Shown one piece after another: positions 7,517 to 15,251 of a stretch of DNA of 64,000 bases (positions within the stretch are counted from its first letter, which is position 1; the number at the start of each line of letters is the position of its first letter). The position numbers were made by a program, and so were the translations under genes. The stretch is from a bacterium (GTDB taxonomy: Bacteria; Armatimonadota; Abditibacteriia; Abditibacteriales; Abditibacteriaceae): positions 1 to 64,000 of the forward strand of contig SDZD01000008.1 of NCBI GenBank assembly GCA_004172935.1, read 5' to 3'. The notes beneath the pieces are model-generated. The model was not told where the DNA came from. It ran no database searches and saw only the letters and a program-made list of their open reading frames with translations.

Positions 7517-10162
7517 TCAAACCCGCGTCAACACCAGCGACTGCCCTTTCTTCATCTCTCGCTCAAGCAACACCCCAACAACTATTTCTCCCGCAACCTC
7601 GAACTGTTCGCCCAGTCCCGGCACGAGTTTCAAAACCCCATCTCGTTCGCAGCGCACACGCACCTCTATGGTGCGCCCGCCTTCCACGGTAGCTCCCAAC
7701 AGAAACGCCCCCTCAGTACGGATGCCATCGAAACGAAGCCGCTTCCATTTGCGCGGCAGCGCTGGCAACACATAGATCGCATCGCGTCGGTTCTGCACCA
7801 AAAGTTCGCTGACAGCAATCAAAAAACCAAGCGAGGCATCCATCTGCATCACTTCGCTCTCTTCGCTGTAAGGTCGTCTTGTGCCATCAGAGCGGCGCGA
7901 ATCCATCTCGCCATTATCGAACAGCGCCACTCCCGAAAAGTCGGCATTGTGCCGCGTGCCTCCTCCGACGTTGGTGTAGTGGTCGAGCCAGTTCATCCAG
8001 GCCACCGCCGCATCGGGCAAATCGAAGCGTGAACACAAAATCGACGCCCACGGCAAACACCAACCAGTCCACAACCCCGCTCCTAACGCATTCCAATGCT
8101 GGATCGAGCGCACCACAATGTCCTCATGCTCGAAGGGGTCAACCGAAGCGAACGGCCAAATAGCCGCCATGTGCGAATGGTGTCGATGCGACTCTTCGAG
8201 TTCCAGCCCCTCCCATAACGCAATCCGTTCATGCTCCTCATCGCCCACCAACGACCATAACGGCAAGCGCTCTTCCACCTCTTGCCAACACTCATCAATC
8301 GGTTCGCCCAGAAGTGCCGCCGCTTTGGGCAGAAGTTGGGCGACCATATGCCACGCCGCCAACTGAAAACTCGCATCCCGCCCCCAGGCGTTCATCGCCG
8401 CCCCACGATATTCGGGGCTTACCGTGACAGGCAACGACAAACGGTTTTTCCGTTCAGTACCAGCAAGTTGCCCTGCCACTTGCCGCGCAATCACCGACAG
8501 CGGCTGCAAATCTTCGGGCGTAAAGGCGGGCTGTTCCAACTTATTCAGAACCAAGATGACTCCCGCACTCTCAGCCTCGCCCTCGCTCTCCAACGGATAA
8601 ATAATCAAGCTGCGGGCATCAATGCGACGCACCCATTCTTCATCGCTTCCTTCGTCGAGAATAATAGGCGTGCCTTCCGAAAAGGCGCGTGCCGCCGCAC
8701 CTTCTACAGCCGATAAGCGCAATTCCTTCAGTTGCTTATTCGAGAACCCGATGGCAAAAGGCAGAGCCACCAACTCATTTCGCTCTTCGTCAGGCAACAA
8801 CAGCACACAATTCTCCGCCTCGGTTAGCATCGCGATGCGCCTCATCAGACGGTGCAGGGTTCGCTCGGCTTCGGCATCAAAGTTCGTTGCGGTGGCCTCA
8901 GCCTCCCGCTCCTCGCTCATCCCCCAGAATCCCTCGAAGGCACCTTTCAGCAGCGGCCACGCCACATTACGTAGCACCGAGATGTCGCCGCCATAGGCGT
9001 AGTGCAGCCATGCCATCTGCGCCACCCACGCAGTACAGCCGTGGTCGATGGTGCCCGTCCAGAACGTCCCCACCACATGACATTCATCATCCACGGCATG
9101 AGGCAGCATCAGCGCCCCCTCGCGCCCGAAGAAAACTTCTCCGTTGGCGCGCAGCGTCGGCATCCAACCTCGAATCATTCTCCATAGCGGCCCGAAATGT
9201 TCGAGCCGATTCGTCATCAGCGCCGGATAATAAATCAGCTGAACATTGATATTGAAGTGGTAATCGTTGCTCCAGGGTGGCAACTTGTCTTCTTCCATCC
9301 ACGGCCCTTGTAGCGTCGCCGCCACCCCACCGGGCGTGGTTAACCCCGCCTGCTTCCATAGCCCCAACTTCCACTTACGATTCAGCTCTTCATCGGGGAG
9401 TTCAACGGTCGGCACATCGCGCCAATAGCCGTCCCAGAAAAATTTGGCTCCCGTGTCGGGCAAAGCGCGGGCGCGTGTTACAGCCGCCTTCGCAGCATCT
9501 TCCAGGTCGCCATCCAGTGCCGTCGCAATCAGAATTCCTTCGCTCCGCCGACGCCACACCAGCGCCAATACCTCGTTTTCGGGAACATCCTGCACGAAGC
9601 CGCCGCCATCACCGATTTGAATCATTTCAGGCGCCGAATAGCCAAGCGGAATAAGTTGACGCGCCACCCACTCCCAACTCGGACGCACCGTAACCTCGGC
9701 ATCATCGGCGCCCTCAACCACGCACACCTCATCATCGGGATGCACCCAGATGGTGACGGTGCGCACCTCATCACTGGGATTTCGCAACTCGACCTCAAGT
9801 TGCCCCCGTTCTAAGTGCAGCACCGCATGACGCGGTGAAAAACCGCCCTCGAAACGAAATTCCACACGCGCACCGCCCAGTTGCTGTGGACGATTGGGAC
9901 GGGATGGATCATCGGCCTCATCCGACGCGAACAGCGCCTTCAAACCCGCTTCATCGTTAGCTTCGAGCCGTTCGCGCACACGGTCAAAAGTGGCGCGTAG
10001 CGTGAAGGGCGTGCCGCCGCGCCTATCCCAAAATCCGGCACGTGCCACCGACAGACACAGCGTTTCGTCGCCCCAAACATTGACACCGAGCGTGCCATTA
10101 CCCAGCGGCACCCCGCAATGAGTGCGTGGCAAAGGAAATTCCCAATCAAGCGTGGAAGTCAC
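7517..10162 (-). CDS. GH95-like glycosidase with inserted GAF domain
   Basis: Predicted (alpha/alpha)6-barrel glycoside hydrolase, 881 residues, no signal peptide, so probably cytoplasmic. The N-terminal beta domain starts with RTHCGVPLGNGTLGVNVWGD (13-32) and RAGFWDRRGG (41-50), as in GH95-like enzymes. The barrel includes FWTGTIDHGCTAWVAQMAWL (367-386), the hallmark HRHHSH (659-664) and the late GTRHNADF (735-742). Between the barrel segment ending FEGFWGMSEE (about 418) and the segment restarting SLPVTVSPEYRG (576-587), where the family normally has a short linker, about 150 residues have been inserted (about 428-572, DNA 8447-8881). This insert reads as a GAF domain: TLHRLMRRIAMLTEAENCVL at the start, LSAVEGAAARAFSEGTPIIL in the middle, SLIIYPLESEGEAESAGVIL, then LQPLSVIARQVAGQLAGTER as the closing helix. 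The GH95 family assignment is likely but could be a neighbouring unnamed clan member. Confidence 0.8.
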   Translation of the reverse strand: MTSTLDWEFPLPRTHCGVPLGNGTLGVNVWGDETLCLSVARAGFWDRRGGTPFTLRATFDRVRERLEANDEAGLKALFASDEADDPSRPNRPQQLGGARVEFRFEGGFSPRHAVLHLERGQLEVELRNPSDEVRTVTIWVHPDDEVCVVEGADDAEVTVRPSWEWVARQLIPLGYSAPEMIQIGDGGGFVQDVPENEVLALVWRRRSEGILIATALDGDLEDAAKAAVTRARALPDTGAKFFWDGYWRDVPTVELPDEELNRKWKLGLWKQAGLTTPGGVAATLQGPWMEEDKLPPWSNDYHFNINVQLIYYPALMTNRLEHFGPLWRMIRGWMPTLRANGEVFFGREGALMLPHAVDDECHVVGTFWTGTIDHGCTAWVAQMAWLHYAYGGDISVLRNVAWPLLKGAFEGFWGMSEEREAEATATNFDAEAERTLHRLMRRIAMLTEAENCVLLLPDEERNELVALPFAIGFSNKQLKELRLSAVEGAAARAFSEGTPIILDEGSDEEWVRRIDARSLIIYPLESEGEAESAGVILVLNKLEQPAFTPEDLQPLSVIARQVAGQLAGTERKNRLSLPVTVSPEYRGAAMNAWGRDASFQLAAWHMVAQLLPKAAALLGEPIDECWQEVEERLPLWSLVGDEEHERIALWEGLELEESHRHHSHMAAIWPFASVDPFEHEDIVVRSIQHWNALGAGLWTGWCLPWASILCSRFDLPDAAVAWMNWLDHYTNVGGGTRHNADFSGVALFDNGEMDSRRSDGTRRPYSEESEVMQMDASLGFLIAVSELLVQNRRDAIYVLPALPRKWKRLRFDGIRTEGAFLLGATVEGGRTIEVRVRCERDGVLKLVPGLGEQFEVAGEIVVGVLLEREMKKGQSLVLTRV

Positions 10163-10250
10163 AGGGCGATTTTAACCATTCCACTGCCAAGATTGCCTCA
10201 GATAGACAACTTGACACCTAGCGCCAGAAGTCAAACTGTGCCCAATCCTT

Positions 10251-11150
10251 ATGAGCCGCCATTTTTCTCACCGTCCCATTTCTTACCTAAGCCTGCTGTC
10301 CTTGCTGGCACTGGTTGGTTGCCGCCAGACAACCCAACAGACGCGGACAAGGAACTCGAATCGCTCCGTCACAACTCGCTCAACCCCCTCCTACCGCCCC
10401 ACACAAGCAGCTGGTACAGGTAGCTCCTCGAACGAGGGCAACCTCTTGCTCGGCAATCCTAGCAACGCAGGGCGCGACAACAATAATTACCTGCTCGAAA
10501 AACCGCAATATTCGCTGTCGTATAACAAGAAAAATGGTGGCCCCAACTGGGTGGCGTGGCACACCGACGCCTCAGATTTGGGCGACACAGATCGCGGCAA
10601 ATTCCGTCCCGATTCGGCACTGCCCGCCGCCTGGCGAATCAGCCCCAACGACTACAAAAATTCGGGATATGATCGTGGCCACGTCTGCCCCTCTGGCGAC
10701 CGCACCAACTCACGCGACAACAACGACGCCACCTTCTACATGTCGAACATGCTCCCTCAGACAGGTGAACTCAACCGCCACGTATGGTCCAATCTGGAGA
10801 ACTACATCCGCGAACAAATCCGCGCGGGCAACGAGGTCTATCAAATCGCTGGCCCCGCCGGAACCGCCAGCACAATTGCCGATGGCCAAATAGTGGTGCC
10901 GCGCCTGTGCTGGAAAGTCGCCGTCATCATCCCCGAAGGCAAAGGCGATTGGAGCCGCATCACCGCGCAGAGCCGCGTTATCGCCGTCGCTATGCCCAAC
11001 ACCGACGACAAAAAACTGGAAACCGCCGACTGGCGCACCTATCTCGTCTCACCGCGCAAAATCGAAGACCTCACACGCCTTAACTTCTTTAACAAACTGT
11101 CCCCGAAAGTCAAAAGCGCCCTCGAACAAAAAGTCGACTCCGGCGAATAA
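10251..11150 (+). CDS. NucA-type DNA/RNA non-specific endonuclease, lipoprotein
   Basis: Extracytoplasmic sugar-non-specific nuclease of the beta-beta-alpha-metal family (Endonuclease_NS), 299 residues. The N-terminus has a type II signal peptide ending LALVGC, with Cys24 as the lipidated residue, followed by a Ser/Thr/Gln-rich spacer to about residue 75. The catalytic DRGH is at 141-144 (general base His144). Asn175 (LNRHVW), Glu183 and Arg187 (NLENYIRE) fall 31, 39 and 43 residues after the His, the same spacing as in Anabaena NucA (His124, Asn155, Glu163, Arg167, from memory). All catalytic positions are therefore intact. A protein resembling the NucA inhibitor NuiA is encoded convergently just downstream, with a shared terminator between them. 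Confidence 0.92.
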   Translation: MSRHFSHRPISYLSLLSLLALVGCRQTTQQTRTRNSNRSVTTRSTPSYRPTQAAGTGSSSNEGNLLLGNPSNAGRDNNNYLLEKPQYSLSYNKKNGGPNWVAWHTDASDLGDTDRGKFRPDSALPAAWRISPNDYKNSGYDRGHVCPSGDRTNSRDNNDATFYMSNMLPQTGELNRHVWSNLENYIREQIRAGNEVYQIAGPAGTASTIADGQIVVPRLCWKVAVIIPEGKGDWSRITAQSRVIAVAMPNTDDKKLETADWRTYLVSPRKIEDLTRLNFFNKLSPKVKSALEQKVDSGE

Positions 11151-11162
11151 ACCCGAAATAAC

Positions 11163-11194
11163 GAAGGGCACAGATGTTTTCATCTGTGCCCTTC
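11163..11194. terminator. Hairpin between nuclease and inhibitor genes
   Basis: Perfect 14-bp stem (GAAGGGCACAGATG / CATCTGTGCCCTTC) with a TTTT loop. It sits between two converging genes and can act on both strands, though neither side has a strong T-tract. Confidence 0.75.
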
Positions 11195-11204
11195 ACGTTC
11201 ATAA

Positions 11205-11642
11205 TTAGGTCTCAACAACCAGAGTCACAATTCCCGCAAAGCCGCCCTCAACACGCCCGGCCACGACGATTTGCTTTTCGGTATCGCCCCACGCCAACAC
11301 TTCGATTTCAGCGAGATTGGCATGAAGAAAGGCGCGTAAATCGGCGAAGCGCCGCGCCGTTTCTTTTTCATCATCGTCCATCCAATCCTCTTCCTCGGCG
11401 GGATTATCGAGCAAATCGGCCAGTGAGCGAATCTCGACTTCATCGCCCTCTTTCACCTCAACACCCGCTATGCGCGCATAATCTTCGGGCTTGGGTTCTT
11501 CGATAGATTCGCTGGAAAAGAAAACACGAATTGGCGCGTCGGTTTCAGACGGCATTTGCAAATCGCCGACAAGCTCTTCCAGTTGTGCCACGATAGGAGA
11601 AGATGATTTAGAGGCCGAAGCGTTATCAGCAGCAGAAGACAT
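11205..11642 (-). CDS. NuiA-like nuclease inhibitor
   Basis: Acidic protein of 145 residues that resembles NuiA, the tight inhibitor of Anabaena nuclease NucA. Shared features recalled from NuiA: a central acidic stretch (EEEDWMDDDEKE here, EEQDWHDEEQK in NuiA), an amphipathic helix ending LHANLAEIEVLAWGD, a strand QIVVAGR, then FAGIV and the exact C-terminus VVET. The C-terminal Thr matters because in the known complex it reaches the nuclease's catalytic metal. There is no signal peptide, so it would act in the cytosol, protecting against nuclease that fails to be exported. I chose the ATG at 11642 over an in-frame GTG three codons upstream (11651). It converges on the NucA-type nuclease gene, which strongly supports the functional pairing. 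Confidence 0.85.
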   Translation of the reverse strand: MSSAADNASASKSSSPIVAQLEELVGDLQMPSETDAPIRVFFSSESIEEPKPEDYARIAGVEVKEGDEVEIRSLADLLDNPAEEEDWMDDDEKETARRFADLRAFLHANLAEIEVLAWGDTEKQIVVAGRVEGGFAGIVTLVVET

Positions 11643-11718
11643 ATAAGCCACTGACGCGGCAATAAAGAGGCCGATTCCCTATTTTCCAGACAGCCTTCAA
11701 ACTTGGAGCAAATCCTCA

Positions 11719-12564
11719 ATGAACGAGCATTCTGTGGACTTCAATCGAACAAAAATGGAAGAGTGGTTTGACCGCCAAACGCAACTGTTAACTCAACTAT
11801 CCCCCTCAGAAGATTACGACGCAGTCGTTGACTACTTTGGGCATTTCACACGTGATGTTCCCGCAATCATGGAAATGCTTCTCGACGGGCACGGATATGG
11901 ATTCGAAAGCTCTTCATGCCGTTTGCCGATTGTGTCAGTTGATGAAGACAGCGTTTCCTCTCCAAAGAGGGCACATTTTTCCTTCGCGACCTTTGGCGAC
12001 CATCAATCAGAGAGTCACGGGGAATTATTTATGCCCTTTTCCGAGTTCTTGCTCTGGTTACGCGCACAAGCTCGTTTGTGGAGCGAGATATTTCCTTCCG
12101 ATCAAGCAGCGCTAATACATATGTTCCATGAGCGCGATTTGGCCTACCTAGAAAGTGAAGTGGGACCAAATTTCGATAACGGCGCAACATGGTGGCGCAA
12201 AATCGAGGGGCAAAGGCGCACGACTATCGAAGCCTGCCGCATCAATATCGCTTCGCCTCTGTGGAGGCACGCCAGCGACTATTTTTGCTGGCTCTCCGAC
12301 ACCCGATTCCCCACCTGGCTGTGCAACTTGGTCGAAGGGGCAAATCTTCCGAGTCATTCCACTCTTCAGGCTCAGCAACTTCCAAAAGGAGGGTTAAGAC
12401 TATCCACACCTTCGTGGGGAACACACTTAGGACAGTACCTTGAATTAAGCCGAAGCGAGTTGGAAAGTACGCTGAGTGATTTGGTCGAGGGTTTTATAGT
12501 ACGGCGCCCGCATCGGGCCGAGGAAGTGCGGGACTTGTTACGCCAAATAAAAAGCCGCTCTTAA
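11719..12564 (+). CDS. Hypothetical protein, 281 aa
   Basis: I do not recognise this protein. It is soluble, has no signal peptide or clear motif, and is rich in aromatic residues (WFDRQTQLL, DYFGHFTRDV, WLRAQARLW). It starts 76 bp from the start of the divergent inhibitor gene, so the two may share a promoter region. Codon and base use look less GC-rich than in neighbouring genes, which could mean a recent arrival, but that is only an impression. Its stop codon lies inside the terminator hairpin at 12550-12581. Confidence 0.7.
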   Translation: MNEHSVDFNRTKMEEWFDRQTQLLTQLSPSEDYDAVVDYFGHFTRDVPAIMEMLLDGHGYGFESSSCRLPIVSVDEDSVSSPKRAHFSFATFGDHQSESHGELFMPFSEFLLWLRAQARLWSEIFPSDQAALIHMFHERDLAYLESEVGPNFDNGATWWRKIEGQRRTTIEACRINIASPLWRHASDYFCWLSDTRFPTWLCNLVEGANLPSHSTLQAQQLPKGGLRLSTPSWGTHLGQYLELSRSELESTLSDLVEGFIVRRPHRAEEVRDLLRQIKSRS

Positions 12565-12581
12565 ATTTAAGAGCGGCTTTT
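12550..12581. terminator. Perfect bidirectional terminator over a stop codon
   Basis: Palindrome with 16-bp arms and no spare loop bases (AAAAGCCGCTCTTAAA and its complement). It has A-rich left and T-rich right flanks, so it terminates both strands. The stop codon of the upstream gene (TAA, 12562-12564) is part of the stem. Confidence 0.9.
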
Positions 12582-12588
12582 GGTGGAC

Positions 12589-12897
12589 TTAGCCGTTGGC
12601 TTTTCCCTCTTTGGCTTGTTTGGCGACGATTTTAGCGATTTTGGCGTCTTTTTCTTTGTCGCTCAGTTCAGCGAAGGCTTCGGGGCATCCGCCGCAGCAG
12701 AACGCGATTTTGTAGCCCTTGTAAGTGGTGGGGCCAACGTCGCGGGAGTGCAGCTTTTCGCCGGCGATGGGGCAATAGTTCAAGGTCTTGAGTGCCGGAG
12801 TCGCTTTCGCGGGCGTGTTTTTGGTGGATGCTTTGGGAGCCGCAACTGCAGCTGTAGCCATTACCACACACAGGGCGGCTAAAAATAGATGCTTCAT
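12589..12897 (-). CDS. Secreted YHS/TRASH-like metal-binding protein
   Basis: Small protein of 102 residues with a Sec signal peptide (MKHLFLAALCVVMATAAVAA, cleavage after about residue 20) and a Thr/Lys/Pro-rich linker. The folded part runs from LNYCPIAGEKL to IAFCCGGCPEAF, the Cys pattern (CP, then FCCxGCxExF) of YHS- or TRASH-type heavy-metal-binding modules. The end is a Lys-rich helix. Role in periplasmic metal binding is inferred from the motif only. It converges on the hypothetical gene and is divergent from the DUF3431 gene 27 bp away. Confidence 0.75.
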   Translation of the reverse strand: MKHLFLAALCVVMATAAVAAPKASTKNTPAKATPALKTLNYCPIAGEKLHSRDVGPTTYKGYKIAFCCGGCPEAFAELSDKEKDAKIAKIVAKQAKEGKANG

Positions 12898-12924
12898 CGT
12901 CGATAGTCTGTCAAATTAAGGCTC

Positions 12925-13596
12925 ATGAGTTCTGTCGAACTGGTTGTAGCACATTATGCCGAATCGCTGGCGTGGCTTCGTAAGACGCCCGCGTCGCTTC
13001 AGCGCACCGTTATCGACAAGAATCCCGATGAGACGTTCCCCGACGCCATTGCACTTCCCAACATCGGGCGCGAGGCACATTCCTACCTGCATTTTCTGCT
13101 GTCGCGCTACGAGAGCCTCAGCGATGTCACGGTGTTTTGCCAGGGGCATCCTTTCGACCACGCCTTCGATTTCCACACCACGCTACGGCAATTGGCCCAA
13201 TCGACCGAAAGCGTCGAGAATTTCCTGTGGTTGGGGCATATAATCGACACCGACGACGCGAAGGGGCACACACTCTTTCGTGGTTGGAGCAAAAACGATG
13301 ATGGGCACGAACTCGATATGAACGGATTTCATAGCGCTCTGTTGGGCACACAGGGGCCAGCGGAATACACCTTCAAACTCGGCGCCCAGTTTGTAGTAAC
13401 AAAAGAGACCATTTTGTCCCGCCCACTCGCCTTCTGGGAGAGAGCGATGAAAGTGGCCATCGAATTTCCCGATGCGGCCCATTGTTTCGAGAGGTCATGG
13501 GATAAAGTCTTTGGTGTGGAGGGCATTGATAGAATATGGCTCGGAGAACGCAAAACGGTGTACTTAAAACCAATTCGTCGCTTAAATGTCTCTTGA
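12925..13596 (+). CDS. DUF3431 family protein
   Basis: Protein of 223 residues resembling DUF3431: the stretch NIGREAHSYLHFLLSRY (near 45-61) followed by VTVFCQGHPFDH, and later FKLGAQFVVTKETI and HCFERSWDKVFG. Proteins of this family are thought to have a glycosyltransferase-like fold, but the reaction is not established. No signal peptide or membrane helix. The ATG at 12925 follows AAATTAAGG, a partial Shine-Dalgarno. No operon partner is evident: the next gene begins 110 bp downstream. Confidence 0.78.
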   Translation: MSSVELVVAHYAESLAWLRKTPASLQRTVIDKNPDETFPDAIALPNIGREAHSYLHFLLSRYESLSDVTVFCQGHPFDHAFDFHTTLRQLAQSTESVENFLWLGHIIDTDDAKGHTLFRGWSKNDDGHELDMNGFHSALLGTQGPAEYTFKLGAQFVVTKETILSRPLAFWERAMKVAIEFPDAAHCFERSWDKVFGVEGIDRIWLGERKTVYLKPIRRLNVS

Positions 13597-13706
13597 CAGT
13601 GTTTGTAAGAAGAGCGTTAAAGAATAAACCTTTGAGATTCGGGCTTTTCCTATCGCACAGCATCAAATTTCGGGGTAAACCTGCGTTAGCGTTTTGATAA
13701 TCTGCC

Positions 13707-15158
13707 GTGCCACAATACTCTCTTCCGCCCGGTTCGCCCCCGCACGACGATCTAATCCCTCGCGACGGTCACGCTGTTACCCCGCCTGTGGATTCACACG
13801 CCCCACATATTGTGCCATCTGACATTGTTCCCTCCGACGAAAAACCGTCCACCCATCCGACAACCGAAGCCGAACTGCATGTCGCCCTGTCGCACCGCGA
13901 ACGCCAGATAGAGGCGATGAGCCGTGCCAGTGCCGGACTATTCTCCCAAACCTCGGTCGACGCCCTCATTCGCGAAACGCTGGTTATCGCGATGGAGTCG
14001 GTCGGCGCCAGTTCGGGGTCGATTCAGATGCACGACCCGGTGCGCGACCATCTGGTGTTTCGCTTTGTAGTTGGCCCCGCCGCCGACCGTCTCATCGGCT
14101 TCACCATGCCCGTCACTCAGGGCATATCGGGGCGAGTTTTCCGTTCGGGGCGCTCCGACATCACGGGCGATGTGCGAACCTCCACCGAGTTCAACCGCGA
14201 AGTCGATAAGCAAACCGGCTTCATCACCCAGAGCATGGCGACCGTGCCCATCAAACGCCCCGGCCATATGCCGATTGGCGTCATGCAAATTCTCAACTTC
14301 TCGGACAACTACGACGACTTCGACCTCGAAGTGCTGGAAGTTGTCGCGGGACAGGCAGCCATCGCCATCGAGAACGCACGGCTTGAACAAAACGCTCGCA
14401 AAGCCGCCATCATCAACCTGATCGGCGATATTTCGCACGACATCAAGAACATGCTGACGCCGATTCAAACTGGCGTATGGACTCTCGACCCACTACTACG
14501 CCAAACATGGCGCAAACTCGAAGAAGAATGCACCGAGATGCCGCCGGAGTGGAGCGAGCGCGTGTTGAAAGCAACGCAGTTAGCGCGCGAAGAATACGAG
14601 TGGATTTTGCAGAACGCTCTCGATGCCGCCGAGCGCGTCCAAATTCGCACCAAAGAAATTGCCGACGCAGTGAAGGGCGTCTCAACGCCGCCACGCTTCG
14701 TAGAGGAAGACATCCACGCTGTGTGCCTTGAGGTGTTCGCGGCGCTAAGACTCGTGGCGCACGACCAACAGGTCGATCTGGTGCCCGATTTCGACATGAC
14801 GCTGCCCTCAGTCGAAGTCGATCACAAGCTGATTTATAACGCGCTGTACAATCTGGTCAATAACGCCATCCCCGAAACCCCCAAGGGCGGCTCCATCATG
14901 ATTCGCACACGGCAACTGGGGCCGCGCGAAACCAACTTCGCCATCGAAGTTGCCGATACCGGGCGCGGAATGCCAGCCAGTGTGCGCGAACGCTTGTTCT
15001 CGGATGAGGCGGTTTCGACCAAACCGGGGGGAACGGGACTGGGTACGCGCATCGTCGCTGATATAGTGCGCCGTCATCGCGGCCACATCGCCGTGCAGAG
15101 CGAGGAGAACGTGGGCACCACGTTCACGATTCTGCTGCCCATTAAACAGGGCGTATAA
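13707..15158 (+). CDS. GAF-domain sensor histidine kinase
   Basis: Soluble sensor kinase of 483 residues. Residues 1-55 are a Pro-rich, poorly ordered leader; a coiled coil leads into a GAF domain at about 75-225; the phospho-acceptor His is in GDISHDIKN near 244; the ATPase domain has the N box NLVNNAIPETPKGG (382-395), G1 DTGRGM (417-422) and G2 GGTGLGTRIV (441-450). No membrane helix, so it senses a cytoplasmic cue. No response regulator gene is adjacent. The start is a GTG and no Shine-Dalgarno is visible; the next downstream Met would remove only part of the leader. Confidence 0.9.
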   Translation: MPQYSLPPGSPPHDDLIPRDGHAVTPPVDSHAPHIVPSDIVPSDEKPSTHPTTEAELHVALSHRERQIEAMSRASAGLFSQTSVDALIRETLVIAMESVGASSGSIQMHDPVRDHLVFRFVVGPAADRLIGFTMPVTQGISGRVFRSGRSDITGDVRTSTEFNREVDKQTGFITQSMATVPIKRPGHMPIGVMQILNFSDNYDDFDLEVLEVVAGQAAIAIENARLEQNARKAAIINLIGDISHDIKNMLTPIQTGVWTLDPLLRQTWRKLEEECTEMPPEWSERVLKATQLAREEYEWILQNALDAAERVQIRTKEIADAVKGVSTPPRFVEEDIHAVCLEVFAALRLVAHDQQVDLVPDFDMTLPSVEVDHKLIYNALYNLVNNAIPETPKGGSIMIRTRQLGPRETNFAIEVADTGRGMPASVRERLFSDEAVSTKPGGTGLGTRIVADIVRRHRGHIAVQSEENVGTTFTILLPIKQGV

Positions 15159-15188
15159 CCCTCAAAGAGCGATAACAAGAGCAAGGAT

Positions 15189-15208
15189 TCGCCATATGGC
15201 GAGTTTTT
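15189..15208 (+). terminator. Short terminator after the kinase
   Basis: Palindrome TCGCCATATGGCGA (5-bp stem, ATAT loop) followed by GTTTTT, 30 bp after the histidine kinase stop. Confidence 0.65.
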
Positions 15209-15251
15209 CTTCTTCGGGCTTCGTGGGAAAACGCTAACCTTTTTGTTTCCA

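Noticed and set aside
7517..10162. Frameshift or assembly chimera explaining the GAF insert
   Set aside because: The frame is continuous through both junctions and both flanks continue with family-typical residues. Read-level proof is not available to me, so the option stays open but unlikely.
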